Shown one piece after another: positions 21,501 to 25,863 of a DNA stretch of 25,863 bases. How positions within the stretch are numbered: the stretch's first letter is position 1; each line of letters begins with the position of its first letter. The stretch spans positions 32,913-58,775 of the forward strand of contig BEXV01002483.1 in assembly GCA_003118195.1 (NCBI GenBank), written 5' to 3'. Source of the DNA: Hemicentrotus pulcherrimus. Lineage: Eukaryota > Echinodermata > Echinoidea > Camarodonta > Strongylocentrotidae. The notes below the pieces were generated by a model that did no database searches, was not told where the DNA came from, and worked only from the letters and a program-made list of their open reading frames with translations. The position numbers and the translations under genes were made by a program.

Positions 21501-23116
21501 AAACTTCCTGATAAAGATCCAATGCACACTAGTCAAGGTTTCAATTTACAGTGAATACCAAAACATGTTTATAAAACTTTTCTTTCTTTATAAAATTTCT
21601 TACGTCTATGAAAACCACTATACTCAATCTACATTGTAGATTGTTTTCAGACTTTCAAGCATGGATTTTGGGGAGAGAACTAACTTGGTATTTCTTCATC
21701 TCCATGACCCTCTCTAGAGGTACAGTCCAATCAGTCCAGTAGAGCGTCCAGTCTTCATCCTCTCCTACTTCTTTCATTCCAAACTTCTTGGACATTCTTC
21801 GAACTGTCCGGCCACAAAAGTTAGAAAGAAACATTAAATGCATTAAGTATGTGCTGCCCAGGAATATAATGTGTACATGTATTGAGGGTATAGAATTACA
21901 GCTTGCATGTAACTGAATTCCTGCTTTTGCTTTCTAAACTAAATTTGAACATTTATAAGACGTGAGCTTTTCCAATATTTTTCTACTGTACCCTACGTGT
22001 ACCATAAGTTTACATTTTCATGTAGACTGAATGTTGTACCACTAAATATTGTCAATTTTTATAATATACTTTCAATTTCTAACATAAAAAAAAAGGATGT
22101 ACAATATGTATCAATGTACATGTACTTCATTTCAGGCATAAATTTGCTACTACATACATTTGTACATGTATGCAGTTGCACTTAAATTGCTAAACACAAG
22201 GCTATCAACAACAAGTAATCCACACATTAGACTGAACTTCCTGCCTTAATTTAGGTGACCTACGATGTAAACTGATGACAGTTTTATATTACATTTATTT
22301 ATTTATTTTTTCAATTTCCTTTTAAACTGCTACCTTTGCCTTTTAAAATAGATAGATCTATCTTCTATGAAATAACAAACATAATTTTATCAGTTCAATG
22401 TTCACATACAATCAAAGAATGTTAAAGCTGTGATGCAACGTTTTATGAAACAAAGACTCTACATGTAGGTACAGTACGTTAGAATCAACTAATCTTTTCT
22501 TTTCTATGTAAACATAAAATGTACATGTAGATCATTTGGGGATCTTGTAAGTAAACATTAAGCTCACCTGATTCATACTTGCAGCTGGATAAGTTTATCC
22601 CAATGATTCTGTAAGAGAGAGAATTTTGATATTTAGTCACTCACATTATATTTTGTTATTGACTGACCATTGTAAAACATTTAAACCTTATTCCAAAGAT
22701 ATTGTTGTATTTGTATGCTAAAATCTGTATACAGTACCTACATAATATATACAAATGTACAAATGCATCAGAAGTCACCTACTTATCAAGAATACTAGTT
22801 TTTCTTTTCAAAAGAATGCTGAAAAACTATGTTATAATTGCTAATTAATGAATAAAACAAAATGAAGCATGAATCATGTTGTGCCAACTCACTTCTTTTT
22901 TCTTCTCCTCTTCTTCTTCACCACGGAATCTGTCTTTGTTGATGTGGCATCTGCTGTCGTATCTTCTACTCCGCTATCCCCGATGTCTCCCACATCTCCC
23001 TCTCCTTCGAGGTCCTCCTCAAACCCTTCCCCCTCATCTTCAATGTCTTCTATGTAACTGGTGCTGTCCCTGGAGAACCCAGGCCCCACCCTGATAGGTA
23101 GAGTGTCCGAGACCAT
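3388..23116 (-). CDS. TTLL6: TTLL6/TTLL13-like tubulin polyglutamylase, 17 coding exons
   Basis: Enzymes of this family use ATP to add glutamates to the C-terminal tails of tubulin; TTLL6-type members mainly lengthen side chains on axonemal and neuronal microtubules. Coding exons in gene order: 23116-22893, 22608-22568, 21803-21685, 20924-20794, 19429-19273, 18377-18234, 17536-17451, 16927-16702, 15590-15409, 14692-14504, 13978-13792, 12856-12659, 11084-9909, 7665-7242, 6586-6443, 5226-5088, 3550-3388. All borders are GT/AG, all phases match, and the total is 3930 nt (1309 aa). Visible motifs: [40 protein letters not shown] (about 190-202, ATP-binding Lys191), [28 protein letters not shown] (about 277-288), [19 protein letters not shown], and WLIEVNHSPSF with the Mg-binding E376/N378 pair. 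The core resembles TTLL6 and TTLL13 more than other TTLLs; which paralogue it is cannot be settled here. The tail from residue 629 on is not recognised. The catalytic core shows no break. Confidence 0.95.
3551..5087 (-). other. Intron 16
   Basis: AT-rich intron of the TTLL gene. Apart from the perfect hairpin, nothing is recognised. Open frames near 4200-4430 and 4720-4900 lack splice-consistent phase and known motifs. Confidence 0.7.
3760..3812. repeat. Perfect 25-bp hairpin with 3-nt loop (last intron)
   Basis: Bases 3760-3784 are the exact reverse complement of 3788-3812, with loop ATT. Partial pairing continues for about 15 nt outside. It lies in the intron between exons 16 and 17. Confidence 0.95.
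5088..5226 (-). CDS. TTLL6: TTLL exon 16: tail segment
   Basis: A 139-nt exon, phase 1 in and phase 2 out, encoding [39 protein letters not shown] and PDPHSHL (about residues 1209-1255). The acceptor ccattgcag follows a CCCTTTTTCTC tract; the donor is AAG|gtaggc. A SINE begins about 38 nt upstream of the acceptor. Confidence 0.85.
5264..5520 (+). mobile_element. tRNA-derived SINE
   Basis: A pol III A box (TAGCTCAGTTGC within GCGATAGCTCAGTTGCTAG) and a B box (GGATTCGAACC) are spaced as in a tRNA. They are followed by a conserved non-tRNA body (CCCTTTGGTAAGGCATTAAT, later AGAGAGGACCTAAAGCC) and a 3' part ending near TACTAGGGCT. It sits in intron 15, antisense to the gene. Recall suggests an echinoderm-type SINE; the family name was not checked. 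Confidence 0.85.
5400..5450 (+). repeat. 17-bp tandem repeat, three copies, inside the SINE
   Basis: Three adjacent copies of TCGGTCCTCTGATTGCT (5400-5416, 5417-5433, 5434-5450); only the first differs by one base. This looks like a local expansion of part of the SINE body. Confidence 0.93.
5521..6442 (-). other. Intron 15, remainder
   Basis: No further gene or recognised repeat beyond the SINE at its exon 16 end. Confidence 0.6.
6443..6586 (-). CDS. TTLL6: TTLL exon 15: Asn/Pro-rich tail
   Basis: A 144-nt exon, phase 1 in and out, encoding [37 protein letters not shown] and [11 protein letters not shown] (about residues 1162-1209). Acceptor aaatag, donor CAG|gtaaga. No domain is recognised; low complexity suggests disorder. 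Confidence 0.85.
6847..6876. repeat. (AAT)n microsatellite
   Basis: About ten AAT trinucleotides in intron 14. Such runs are also typical of the 3' tails of SINEs in this window, so it may mark a decayed insertion. Confidence 0.9.
7242..7665 (-). CDS. TTLL6: TTLL exon 14: Gln/Pro/Gly-rich tail with polyalanine
   Basis: Encodes about residues 1021-1161, beginning [20 protein letters not shown]. It has Asn/Gly/Gln-rich sequence, a run of nine alanines from a GCA/GCT repeat, and the segment [20 protein letters not shown]. The acceptor is tttttccag with a long pyrimidine tract, the donor CAG|gtacat. The phase 0 start accepts either exon 12 or exon 13 upstream. Confidence 0.87.
7328..7356 (-). 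repeat. Coding CAG/CTG trinucleotide run (polyalanine)
   Basis: Nine GCN codons, mostly GCT flanked by GCA and GCC on the coding strand, make a polyalanine run within exon 14. Repeats of this kind commonly vary in length between individuals. Confidence 0.93.
7990..8122 (+). mobile_element. SINE 3'-part fragment
   Basis: Shares the AAGCGCTATATAA block and following TATTATTATTATAT tail with the SINE at 18735-19042. Upstream sequence (GAGCGCCGTAATGGCAGCAC) is higher in GC than its surroundings. No A/B boxes, so it is probably truncated at 5'. Confidence 0.65.
8621..8635 (+). repeat. Homopolymer G run
   Basis: Fifteen consecutive G in intron 13, after a G/A-rich stretch. Its length is likely to be uncertain in the assembly. 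Confidence 0.9.
9171..9516. mobile_element. Possible MITE with 25-bp imperfect inverted ends
   Basis: TTAAAGAGAAGGTAGAGTTC at 9171 matches the reverse complement of the sequence ending at 9516 (TTAAAGAGAAGGTTGAGTTC), continuing for about five more bases with mismatches. The 346-bp interval has no transposase. TTAA sits at both outer edges, but the terminal bases do not fit the usual piggyBac CC start, so the class is open. Confidence 0.5.
9822..9877. repeat. 14-bp tandem repeat, four copies
   Basis: Four near-identical units (AACTCTGAAAAGTC and variants) at 9822, 9836, 9850 and 9864. They lie just past the exon 13 donor and overlap the stop codon that would end translation if that donor were skipped. 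Confidence 0.93.
9909..11084 (-). CDS. TTLL6: TTLL exon 13: large symmetric exon, low-complexity tail
   Basis: A 1176-nt open stretch (392 codons, about residues 629-1020) in DNA where other frames are closed every 60-80 codons. It is rich in Ser, Thr, Asn, Gln and Lys with a Glu run near the end (REEEEEGG); no domain is recognised. The acceptor is taken as aagcag|GAATAC and the donor as AAGGAG|gtagaa, both phase 0, so the exon can be included or skipped without a frame change. If the donor is unused, the frame continues to a TAG at 9834-9836, giving an alternative C-terminus. Coding nature is fairly sure; its exact ends and whether it is always included are not. Confidence 0.75.
11304..11462. 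mobile_element. MITE with 22-bp perfect inverted ends (GGGCCCC type)
   Basis: Bases 11304-11325 (starting GGGCCCCGTCTTACAAAG) are the exact reverse complement of 11441-11462. The 159-bp element carries several internal ATCAATCGTAA / TTGCGATTGAT repeats. No clear target-site duplication was seen. Elements with this end sequence are, to my recollection, common in marine invertebrate deuterostomes. Confidence 0.9.
11543..11975. mobile_element. piggyBac-type MITE with TTAA target sites
   Basis: The ends CCCTTACTGTACTGGG (11543-11558) and the exact reverse complement at 11960-11975 are flanked by TTAA at 11539-11542 and 11976-11979. TTAA duplication with ends beginning CCC is the hallmark of the piggyBac superfamily. 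No transposase frame is visible. The element contains a poly(G) run, an assembly gap and a matching poly(C) run near its other end. It lies in intron 12. Confidence 0.9.
11572..11612. other. Assembly gap (41 N)
   Basis: A run of 41 N directly follows a 16-base G homopolymer inside the piggyBac-type MITE, so sequencing probably failed on the homopolymer. The gap lies in an intron and does not affect any predicted exon. Confidence 0.98.
12529..12551. repeat. 10-bp hairpin past exon 12
   Basis: AATCTGAACA and TGTTCAGATT pair perfectly around a 3-nt loop, about 110 nt into intron 12. It is short enough to be chance. Confidence 0.6.
12659..12856 (-). CDS. TTLL6: TTLL exon 12: conserved helical segment
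   Basis: A 66-codon exon with phase 0 at both ends (about residues 563-628), encoding [39 protein letters not shown] and [17 protein letters not shown]. The alternation of hydrophobic and charged residues suggests packed helices, and it is far less degenerate than the flanking tail. Acceptor cttgtag, donor AAT|gtaagt. Confidence 0.9.
13151..13339. mobile_element. MITE with about 40-bp imperfect inverted ends (GGCC type)
   Basis: Starts GGCCGAAATTCACAAAG and ends with a sequence whose reverse complement reads GGCCAGAAATTACAAAG; similarity continues for about 40 bp (TTCAAT, AACCATGG-like blocks). It is 189 bp long with no coding sequence, in intron 11. Confidence 0.75.
13792..13978 (-). CDS. 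TTLL6: TTLL exon 11: basic linker
   Basis: Encodes [20 protein letters not shown] and a Lys/Arg/Pro-rich stretch ending [10 protein letters not shown] (about residues 500-562). The first part looks helical and continues the conserved REE-x-R-x-K-Q-E element; the rest is low-complexity and basic. The acceptor is taken at the second AG of cagag because only that keeps phase. Donor GAT|gtaaga, phase 0 out. Confidence 0.9.
14504..14692 (-). CDS. TTLL6: TTLL exon 10: post-core FTRIYP / SLFQETAAS
   Basis: Encodes about residues 437-499, with the subfamily motifs [26 protein letters not shown] and [12 protein letters not shown]. The same order (F-x-x-I-Y-P, then S-L-F-Q-x-T-x-A-S-x-A-R) follows the core in TTLL6 and TTLL13, which supports this subfamily over TTLL4/5/7/11. 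Acceptor ctgtag, donor AAG|gtaaga. Confidence 0.93.
15409..15590 (-). CDS. TTLL6: TTLL exon 9: VNHSPSF, end of core
   Basis: Encodes [20 protein letters not shown], then [19 protein letters not shown] and [20 protein letters not shown] (about residues 377-436). N378 is the expected Mg-ligand asparagine. The Lys/Arg-rich end leads into what in autonomous TTLLs is a cationic microtubule-binding region. Acceptor gattttag, donor CAG|gtattt, phase 2 out. Confidence 0.95.
16281..16387. mobile_element. Decayed relative of the GGGCCCC-type MITE
   Basis: Shares CTTGCGATTGATTGGAGGA (16322-16340) exactly with 11397-11415, preceded by ATCAATCATAACT and ended by TATAAGATGGAGCCC, a degraded form of TTGTAAGACGGGGCCC. 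The left end has been lost. Confidence 0.8.
16391..16670. mobile_element. MITE with about 65-bp imperfect inverted ends
   Basis: GTTTCACAAAG...AAGTTGGACTTTAAC...GCC (16391-16455) is the approximate reverse complement of 16605-16670, at roughly 75-80% identity by eye. The centre is AT-rich and non-coding. The right edge lies 31 nt past the end of exon 8. It abuts the decayed MITE on its left. Confidence 0.78.
16702..16927 (-). CDS. TTLL6: TTLL exon 8: catalytic core centre
   Basis: Encodes [20 protein letters not shown], then [36 protein letters not shown] and KPWLIE (about residues 302-376). D363 and E376 match the acidic Mg/ATP ligands of the TTL fold. The donor is GAG|gtgggt. It ends exactly in E|VNHSPS, splitting the conserved E-x-N pair across an intron. 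Confidence 0.96.
17451..17536 (-). CDS. TTLL6: TTLL exon 7: [12 protein letters not shown]
   Basis: An 86-nt exon encoding [19 protein letters not shown] and RDDESGHKR (about residues 273-301). H-L-T-N-Y-[SA]-I-N-K is the strongest TTLL signature and lies in the substrate and nucleotide pocket. Most TTLL6 proteins have Ser where this has Ala (NYAINK). Acceptor cttacag, donor AAG|gtaaga, phase 2 out. Confidence 0.95.
17885..18209 (+). mobile_element. TA-flanked non-autonomous element, copy 1 (truncated)
   Basis: Aligns over about 300 bp, same orientation, with 23530-23863. Shared blocks include GTTAAACGGCCCCTT, GATCAAGATCTATC, ATGTGTGGAAATGTCCT and TTTGTGCTGGTTTTGAC. It ends TTACGGTA like copy 2. 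The left inverted end seen in copy 2 is missing. Confidence 0.85.
18234..18377 (-). CDS. TTLL6: TTLL exon 6: PFLID...[11 protein letters not shown]
   Basis: Encodes 48 residues (about 225-272) starting [19 protein letters not shown] and followed by [19 protein letters not shown]. The R-x-Y-V-L-V-T strand is a family signature. Family members usually read CDPLR; here it is CDPFR, a mild substitution. The acceptor is tttggcag with a good pyrimidine tract, and the donor is gtaagt. A transposon copy ends 24 nt past the donor side. Confidence 0.95.
18458..18560 (-). mobile_element. Possible SINE tail fragment, antisense
   Basis: A (AAT)n run followed by ATGATAAAAACG and CTTATAAAGCATTTACCACC resembles, in reverse, the (TTAT)n and AAGCGCTATATAA tail of the other SINEs here. 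It is short and degraded. Confidence 0.4.
18735..19042 (+). mobile_element. SINE with conserved central domain
   Basis: Contains TCCTTTGGCAAGACATTGAT, CACTCTCCACCCAGGTGTTA and AATGGGTACCCGGTAGGA, blocks I recall as a widely conserved central domain of metazoan tRNA-SINEs. It ends with GTAAAGCGCTTTGAGAGGG, AAAAAGCGCTATATAAGAAC and a TTATTATTATTAT tail. No clear A/B boxes at the 5' end, so probably truncated. It lies in intron 5. Confidence 0.8.
19273..19429 (-). CDS. TTLL6: TTLL exon 5: ATP-binding loop
   Basis: Encodes [18 protein letters not shown], then [13 protein letters not shown] and the segment ending CQQYLSK (about residues 172-224). The K-P-x-x-G-x-Q-G-x-G-I loop holds ATP in the ATP-grasp fold; Lys191 is the expected nucleotide-contacting lysine. 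Acceptor gtttag, donor AAG|gtaagc, phase 0 out. Confidence 0.96.
19575..19606. repeat. Perfect palindrome around ACCCCGGGGTA
   Basis: TTACCCCGGGGTAC (19575-19588) is the exact reverse complement of 19593-19606 with a 4-nt spacer, and each arm is itself built on CCCCGGGG. Related boxes occur at 20279-20293 (GGTAACCCAGGGTAC) and 20342-20357 (GGTACCCCAGGGTACC), suggesting a composite element spanning roughly 19555-20375. Confidence 0.85.
19954..20055. repeat. GC-rich palindromic cluster with 33-bp direct repeat
   Basis: ATTTTAACTCTCGCTGCG...at 19954 is mirrored by the end at 20031-20055 (25-bp arms, one mismatch). Inside, a 28-bp unit built of GCTGCGCTAGCGCTACGTACG is repeated directly at 19961-19988 and 19994-20021. 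It is densely palindromic (AGCGCT, TACGTA, CTAG) and GC-rich against an AT-rich intron. Confidence 0.9.
20794..20924 (-). CDS. TTLL6: TTLL exon 4: NHFPGM and FFPRTW-type segment
   Basis: Encodes [17 protein letters not shown] followed by [19 protein letters not shown] and RTWVLPA (about residues 129-171). The NHFPG...ICRKD...R motif and the following F-P-x-T-W-x-L-P strand are hallmarks of TTLL polyglutamylases. Acceptor tgtacag, donor GA|gtaagt, phase 2 out. Confidence 0.94.
21289..21342. repeat. (ACATGT)n simple repeat
   Basis: Self-complementary ACATGT/TACATG units in two blocks, near 21289-21302 and 21320-21342. The same hexamer is scattered through other introns here (for example near 22118 and 22162). 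Confidence 0.8.
21685..21803 (-). CDS. TTLL6: TTLL exon 3: DWTLYWTDW segment
   Basis: Encodes [19 protein letters not shown] followed by TLYWTDW and [11 protein letters not shown] (about residues 89-128). The W-x-L-Y-W-T-D-W block is a family signature near the N-terminal edge of the TTL fold. The acceptor is gacag. The donor is CAA|gttagt, a weaker GT site, but homology places the junction exactly before KVNHFPG. Confidence 0.93.
21804..22567 (-). other. Intron 2
   Basis: AT-rich intron with scattered ACATGTA motifs; no exon or element recognised. Confidence 0.6.
22568..22608 (-). CDS. TTLL6: TTLL exon 2: start of TTL core
   Basis: This is a 41-nt micro-exon between a tcttacag acceptor and a CAG|gtgagc donor. 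It encodes [13 protein letters not shown], the first conserved strand of the TTLL6-type catalytic domain (about residues 75-88). Phase 2 in, phase 1 out. It is too short to be found as an ORF; the motif and splice sites identify it. Confidence 0.92.
22893..23116 (-). CDS. TTLL6: TTLL exon 1: start codon, acidic then basic N-terminus
   Basis: The start was chosen because the ATG lies in ACCATGG, a strong animal initiation context, and directly opens the only frame that joins the TTL core. Residues 1-74 contain an acidic Glu/Asp/Gly stretch (about 23-52) and end in a Lys/Arg cluster (about 66-74). The donor reads GAA|gtgagt and leaves phase 2, which the next exon completes as Lys. A basic patch just before the INLSSC motif is usual for this subfamily; the acidic leader is variable. 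Confidence 0.88.
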
Positions 23117-23192
23117 GGTCTGGGTAGATTGGTCTGTCTCTCACGATATGCAAGTTGGTTTCTCAAGAAGATTCATCGCGCTTCAATATTTT
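23117..23192 (-). other. 5'UTR part of exon 1 with upstream splice acceptor
   Basis: Upstream of the start codon, a pyrimidine-rich tract ending ctttacttacag closes at 23193. It looks like a real 3' splice site, so exon 1 probably begins at 23192, with a further non-coding first exon and the promoter upstream. No in-frame ATG lies between the acceptor and the chosen start. Confidence 0.6.
23141..23176 (-). other. Short upstream ORF in the 5'UTR
   Basis: An ATG at 23176 opens an 11-codon reading frame (MNLLEKPTCIS) that stops at 23141, 25 nt before the main start. Its context (GCGCGATGA) is weaker than the main ACCATGG. If the transcript contains it, it could lower translation of the main frame; this is inference. 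Confidence 0.45.
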
Positions 23193-23339
23193 CTGTAAGT
23201 AAAGAATAAGGGGAGGGAATACCGAATGATTCTGATAAGTGAAAAGATGCAGTAAACGAAAGAAATACAATGAATAGCTCTACATGTAAATGTACTGTAT
23301 TTGCCGGCGATAACGCCGCACCCCCCGATTTTGACCTTT

Positions 23340-23382
23340 AAAAAAAAAAAAAAAAAATTTTTTTTTTTTTTTTTTTTTTTTT
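23340..23382. repeat. A18-T25 homopolymer junction
   Basis: Eighteen A followed directly by 25 T on the plus strand. The T run is the poly(A) tail of the minus-strand tRNA-like insert; the A run may be a second tail or target-site slippage. Lengths are likely unreliable. Confidence 0.85.
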
Positions 23383-23470
23383 GACGAAGTCAGGATCGAA
23401 CCGGGGTCGACATACTGTAGGTACATTGAGAGCTGAAACCAGCGCCTTAGACCCCGCAGCCATCCTGCAC
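23358..23470 (-). mobile_element. tRNA-Leu-like retrosequence with poly(A) tail
   Basis: On the minus strand, GGATGGCTGCGGGGTCTAAG resembles the D-arm of tRNA-Leu (A box), and GGTTCGATCC is a B box about 50 nt later. The 3' end runs into 25 A (the T run 23358-23382 on the plus strand). Acceptor, anticodon and T stems pair poorly, so this is not a functional tRNA gene. It is either a tRNA retropseudogene or the head of a short SINE, nested in the TA-flanked element. Confidence 0.7.
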
Positions 23471-23863
23471 CGATACCTAAGCTTGCAGTTTTTTTGCGAT
23501 GTATGAAATGGATTGAAAATGGCGACTTCTCGAACTGGATGTGTTAAACGGCCCCTTATTTTACTTTTGCAATGCATTGGCACGAACTTTGATCAAGATC
23601 TATCGGCAGATGTTGTTTTTCAAAGATTATATGAGTTTACATGTCAACACTGCAAGGTGAAATTGTCGGTAAGATGTGTGGAAATGTCCTATTCCATAGT
23701 GGTATAGTTATTATACCATTCGTAATCCCATATGTGCAAATTTGTGCTGGTTTTGACTTTATTTATTTTTTTTTTACTCTGTCGCCATATATACGCCGCA
23801 CCCTGACTTTTTGATTTTTTCTCTCCCGAAAATACTGCGGCGTTTACCCCGGCAAATACGGTA

Positions 23864-24729
23864 TGTATGGTACTCAAGTAATATACCTATACCCCTTTCA
23901 AACTGCAATAGTCATGTTGCAAAGTTAACAACCTATTTTTGTTATGCATTGATTTAATCATAACTATCATAACAATTGTAATCATTATCGTTATAGTTGT
24001 TCTTCTTACTAATTTTTTATTACTCAAGAATTCAAATGCTTGTTGCAGCCTTAGCACCCAGGCAACCATTAATTTTGAGCCCTGCCATGAATAAAGTCCA
24101 CTAACTTAGAAGTGGTAAATCCGACGCATTAAGTGAGGATCGTCAAAATAATGGAACTATTCAACAACAAAAGAATGCTCTCAATAACAGAAACTTTTTA
24201 TCAATGAATATAAAGCAAACATTAAGATAAACTTTAATCATATTTTTAATAAATCACAATTCCAAATGATCAACAATATCATAATTACCCAAATAACTTG
24301 ATTCAAAATACTTGTTTCAATATATATTTCTCAAATACATGAACATTAAACTTGAACTTTTGTTAAAAAATTTAAGCTTAAATGCACTAGCTGCATGACT
24401 AAAAGGCTAAGTTGGAGTATATAAGTTTTAGGACTAGGGCCTCTAAGCATCAACATGTAGCCTTATTTTAATAAAAAGTAGTTGATCATGAAAATAGCCA
24501 ATGTCATGAAGCAGGAAAAAATAACTGAAGGTAGAGCTGCATGAAAAGTATAGACTCAATGTCAAAGAGCAAAACAGTGTAATAATCATAAACAATAGAT
24601 CTCTAATCATCCTCTCAATAAAGAGCATGTACATACTGTATAAACTACTGTAAGCTAGACAGAAATAACTGTCTGGTATGGGGAATTCTGGAAAAAAACG
24701 ACATTTGTCAACCTTCCATCTGTATAGAG
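23864..24729. other. Upstream AT-rich non-coding sequence
   Basis: Upstream of the TTLL gene. No coding frame, CpG-rich block or recognisable core promoter was seen, and a non-coding first exon could not be placed. Confidence 0.5.
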
Positions 24730-25030
24730 GCGGTCAACAAATCTGGGGATCAAAAAGACTGGGAGATCACCAGAAATTTAAGCAACTCTCTAAGAAGAGA
24801 ACTTAACCGTTCTAAGCGGAACTACGTGTCAGATAGCCTGTCTCACTGTATGGTAGAGTACCCAAAGGCCTTCTGGTCCTTTGTCAAGAAAATGAGACAA
24901 GAGTCAAGAGTAGTCTGGGGCCCGTTCCTCAAAACCAAGGACAAGACAGTCATAAATTTATCCGCCAACTAGGGAGATGTCTCTGATCTTCCTAAACCGT
25001 TTCACAAAGAGCTTACGGCTAGACATCTCG
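24730..25030 (+). pseudogene. Decayed non-LTR retrotransposon fragment
   Basis: An open frame from about 24745 to a TAG at 24970-24972 reads DQKDWEITRNLSNSLRRELN, then RSKRNYVSDSLSHCMVEYPK and AFWSFVKKMRQESR. The R-x-Y...P-K-x-F-W-x-F-x-K pattern followed by GPFLKTKDKTVI is typical of the linker between the endonuclease and reverse transcriptase of CR1/jockey-like elements. Similarity appears to continue past the stop (DLPKPFHKEL) in a broken frame. Neither the endonuclease nor the RT domain is present. Confidence 0.65.
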
Positions 25031-25863
25031 TGAAATCAATACTATCGGCGAAATGAGGAGCCATGACATAGCCTTAGTCGCAACTCCACCTTATTCATAA
25101 AAAAAGGTATTTCAGGAAAACTGCAATTATTTTAATGAATTCGGATTTTAAAATATTGAAAATCGTACCAGAAAATAAGAAATGTAATATACTTCAAAAT
25201 TTCAGAAAATTATACCATAGAATTACTTGTAACATATAATTACTGGTATGAGTATTTTATTTCATGACCAGTGAATGAGTATTGTTTTTGAGTAAGCAAA
25301 TAACTACCGTTGGTGAAGGCGACCTGGATGTAGCTACATGTATCTTTCCGAAGCGAAGCTTCGAACTATGGCTTGCCTGCCGTGGCAAATTACCCATCCC
25401 TTTGAGGATTTTACATTATGAAAATAATTATATAATCAGTTTATAAAATCGGCAAAAGCATATTAAACATGGCATATTTTCAAAAGATTTACTAATATAA
25501 AGGAATGATAAATAAGGATTTCTTGTCCTTTTTTGCTAGCCATAGTCTACTACCCCAAAAATGACATGTGATCGCGCTGTCCATCGACTAAAAAGTTATG
25601 ACACCGATATGAGGCACAGGCCTCATAACTACTTAATCAGGATCTTATCGTTGACCTTGGCAAACAGGGCTTCATGAAACAAGTAGCTGACAAGTAGCTC
25701 ACTAACGCTGATTTAGTCAAGAAGTTAGACTTATAAATGACGGTTTCGAAAGTATGAATATTCATGCTCTCGAGCGCCGATCGCTCGAAATCGCTGAATA
25801 TGCACGACTCGAACAAAATAGCGGTGAATGTAAACGGCCTTCCTCAACCTCGTGCATATTTAG
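25031..25863. other. Unassigned non-coding sequence at the right edge
   Basis: No coding frame recognised. Small inverted repeats occur (ATGAGGC/GCCTCAT near 25609-25626, CGAGCG/CGCTCG near 25771-25787), too short to classify. Confidence 0.5.

Larger units (their letters stand above)
23293..23863 (+). mobile_element. TA-flanked non-autonomous DNA element, copy 2 (complete)
   Basis: Bounded by TA, with 28-bp imperfect inverted ends: TACTGTATTTGCCGG...CGCCGCA at left and the reverse complement TACCGTATTTGCCGG...CGCCGCA at right (24 of 28 match). The TA border suggests a Tc1/mariner-like target, but no transposase is present. It contains an inserted tRNA-like sequence with a poly(A) tail. It lies 100 nt upstream of the 5'UTR acceptor. 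Confidence 0.82.

Noticed and set aside
23338..23583. Minus-strand frame ending in a Lys/Phe homopolymer
   Set aside because: It translates a tRNA-like sequence and poly(A)/poly(T) tracts, so it is not a protein gene.
1..25863. A novel defence, CRISPR-like or operon system
   Set aside because: The window is a eukaryotic gene with introns and transposons; I found no regularly spaced repeats with unique spacers and no gene cluster.

Overview
The window is intron-rich, AT-rich animal DNA holding almost all of one protein-coding gene on the minus strand: a TTLL6/TTLL13-type tubulin polyglutamylase (tubulin tyrosine ligase-like family). I rebuilt 17 coding exons between 23116 (ATG) and 3388 (end of the TAA). 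Every junction has GT/AG borders, all exon phases agree, and the exon lengths sum to 3930 nt (1309 aa plus stop). Leaving out the phase-0/0 exon 13 (1176 nt) gives a second in-frame protein of 917 aa, closer to vertebrate TTLL6 length. A 5'UTR segment with its own splice acceptor lies at 23117-23192, so the promoter and first exon are further upstream and were not located.

Layout from gene start to gene end (right to left): exons 1-9 (23116-15409) encode an acidic then Lys/Arg-rich N-terminus and the ATP-grasp TTL catalytic core. Exons 10-12 (14692-12659) encode the conserved basic/helical region after the core. Exons 13-17 (11084-3388) encode a long low-complexity tail rich in Ser, Asn, Gln and Pro with a polyalanine run, ending in a short ordered-looking segment. 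A possible extra 3' exon (2034-2085) has the same entry phase as the terminal exon.

The introns and flanks are crowded with small non-autonomous transposons: a piggyBac-type MITE with TTAA borders that contains the only assembly gap; a MITE with GGGCCCC-type ends plus a decayed relative; two further foldback MITEs; a TA-flanked element present twice; tRNA-derived SINEs; a tRNA-Leu-like sequence with a poly(A) tail; and a decayed non-LTR retrotransposon fragment upstream of the gene. Several sit within 25-40 nt of splice sites. There are also strong foldbacks of unknown origin: a 61-bp stem at the left edge and a perfect 25-bp hairpin in the last intron.

Organism: a metazoan, most likely a marine invertebrate deuterostome. 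An echinoderm fits best, judged from recalled resemblance of the SINE and MITE types rather than from a search. I see no bacterial genes, operons, CRISPR arrays, rRNA or functional tRNA genes.
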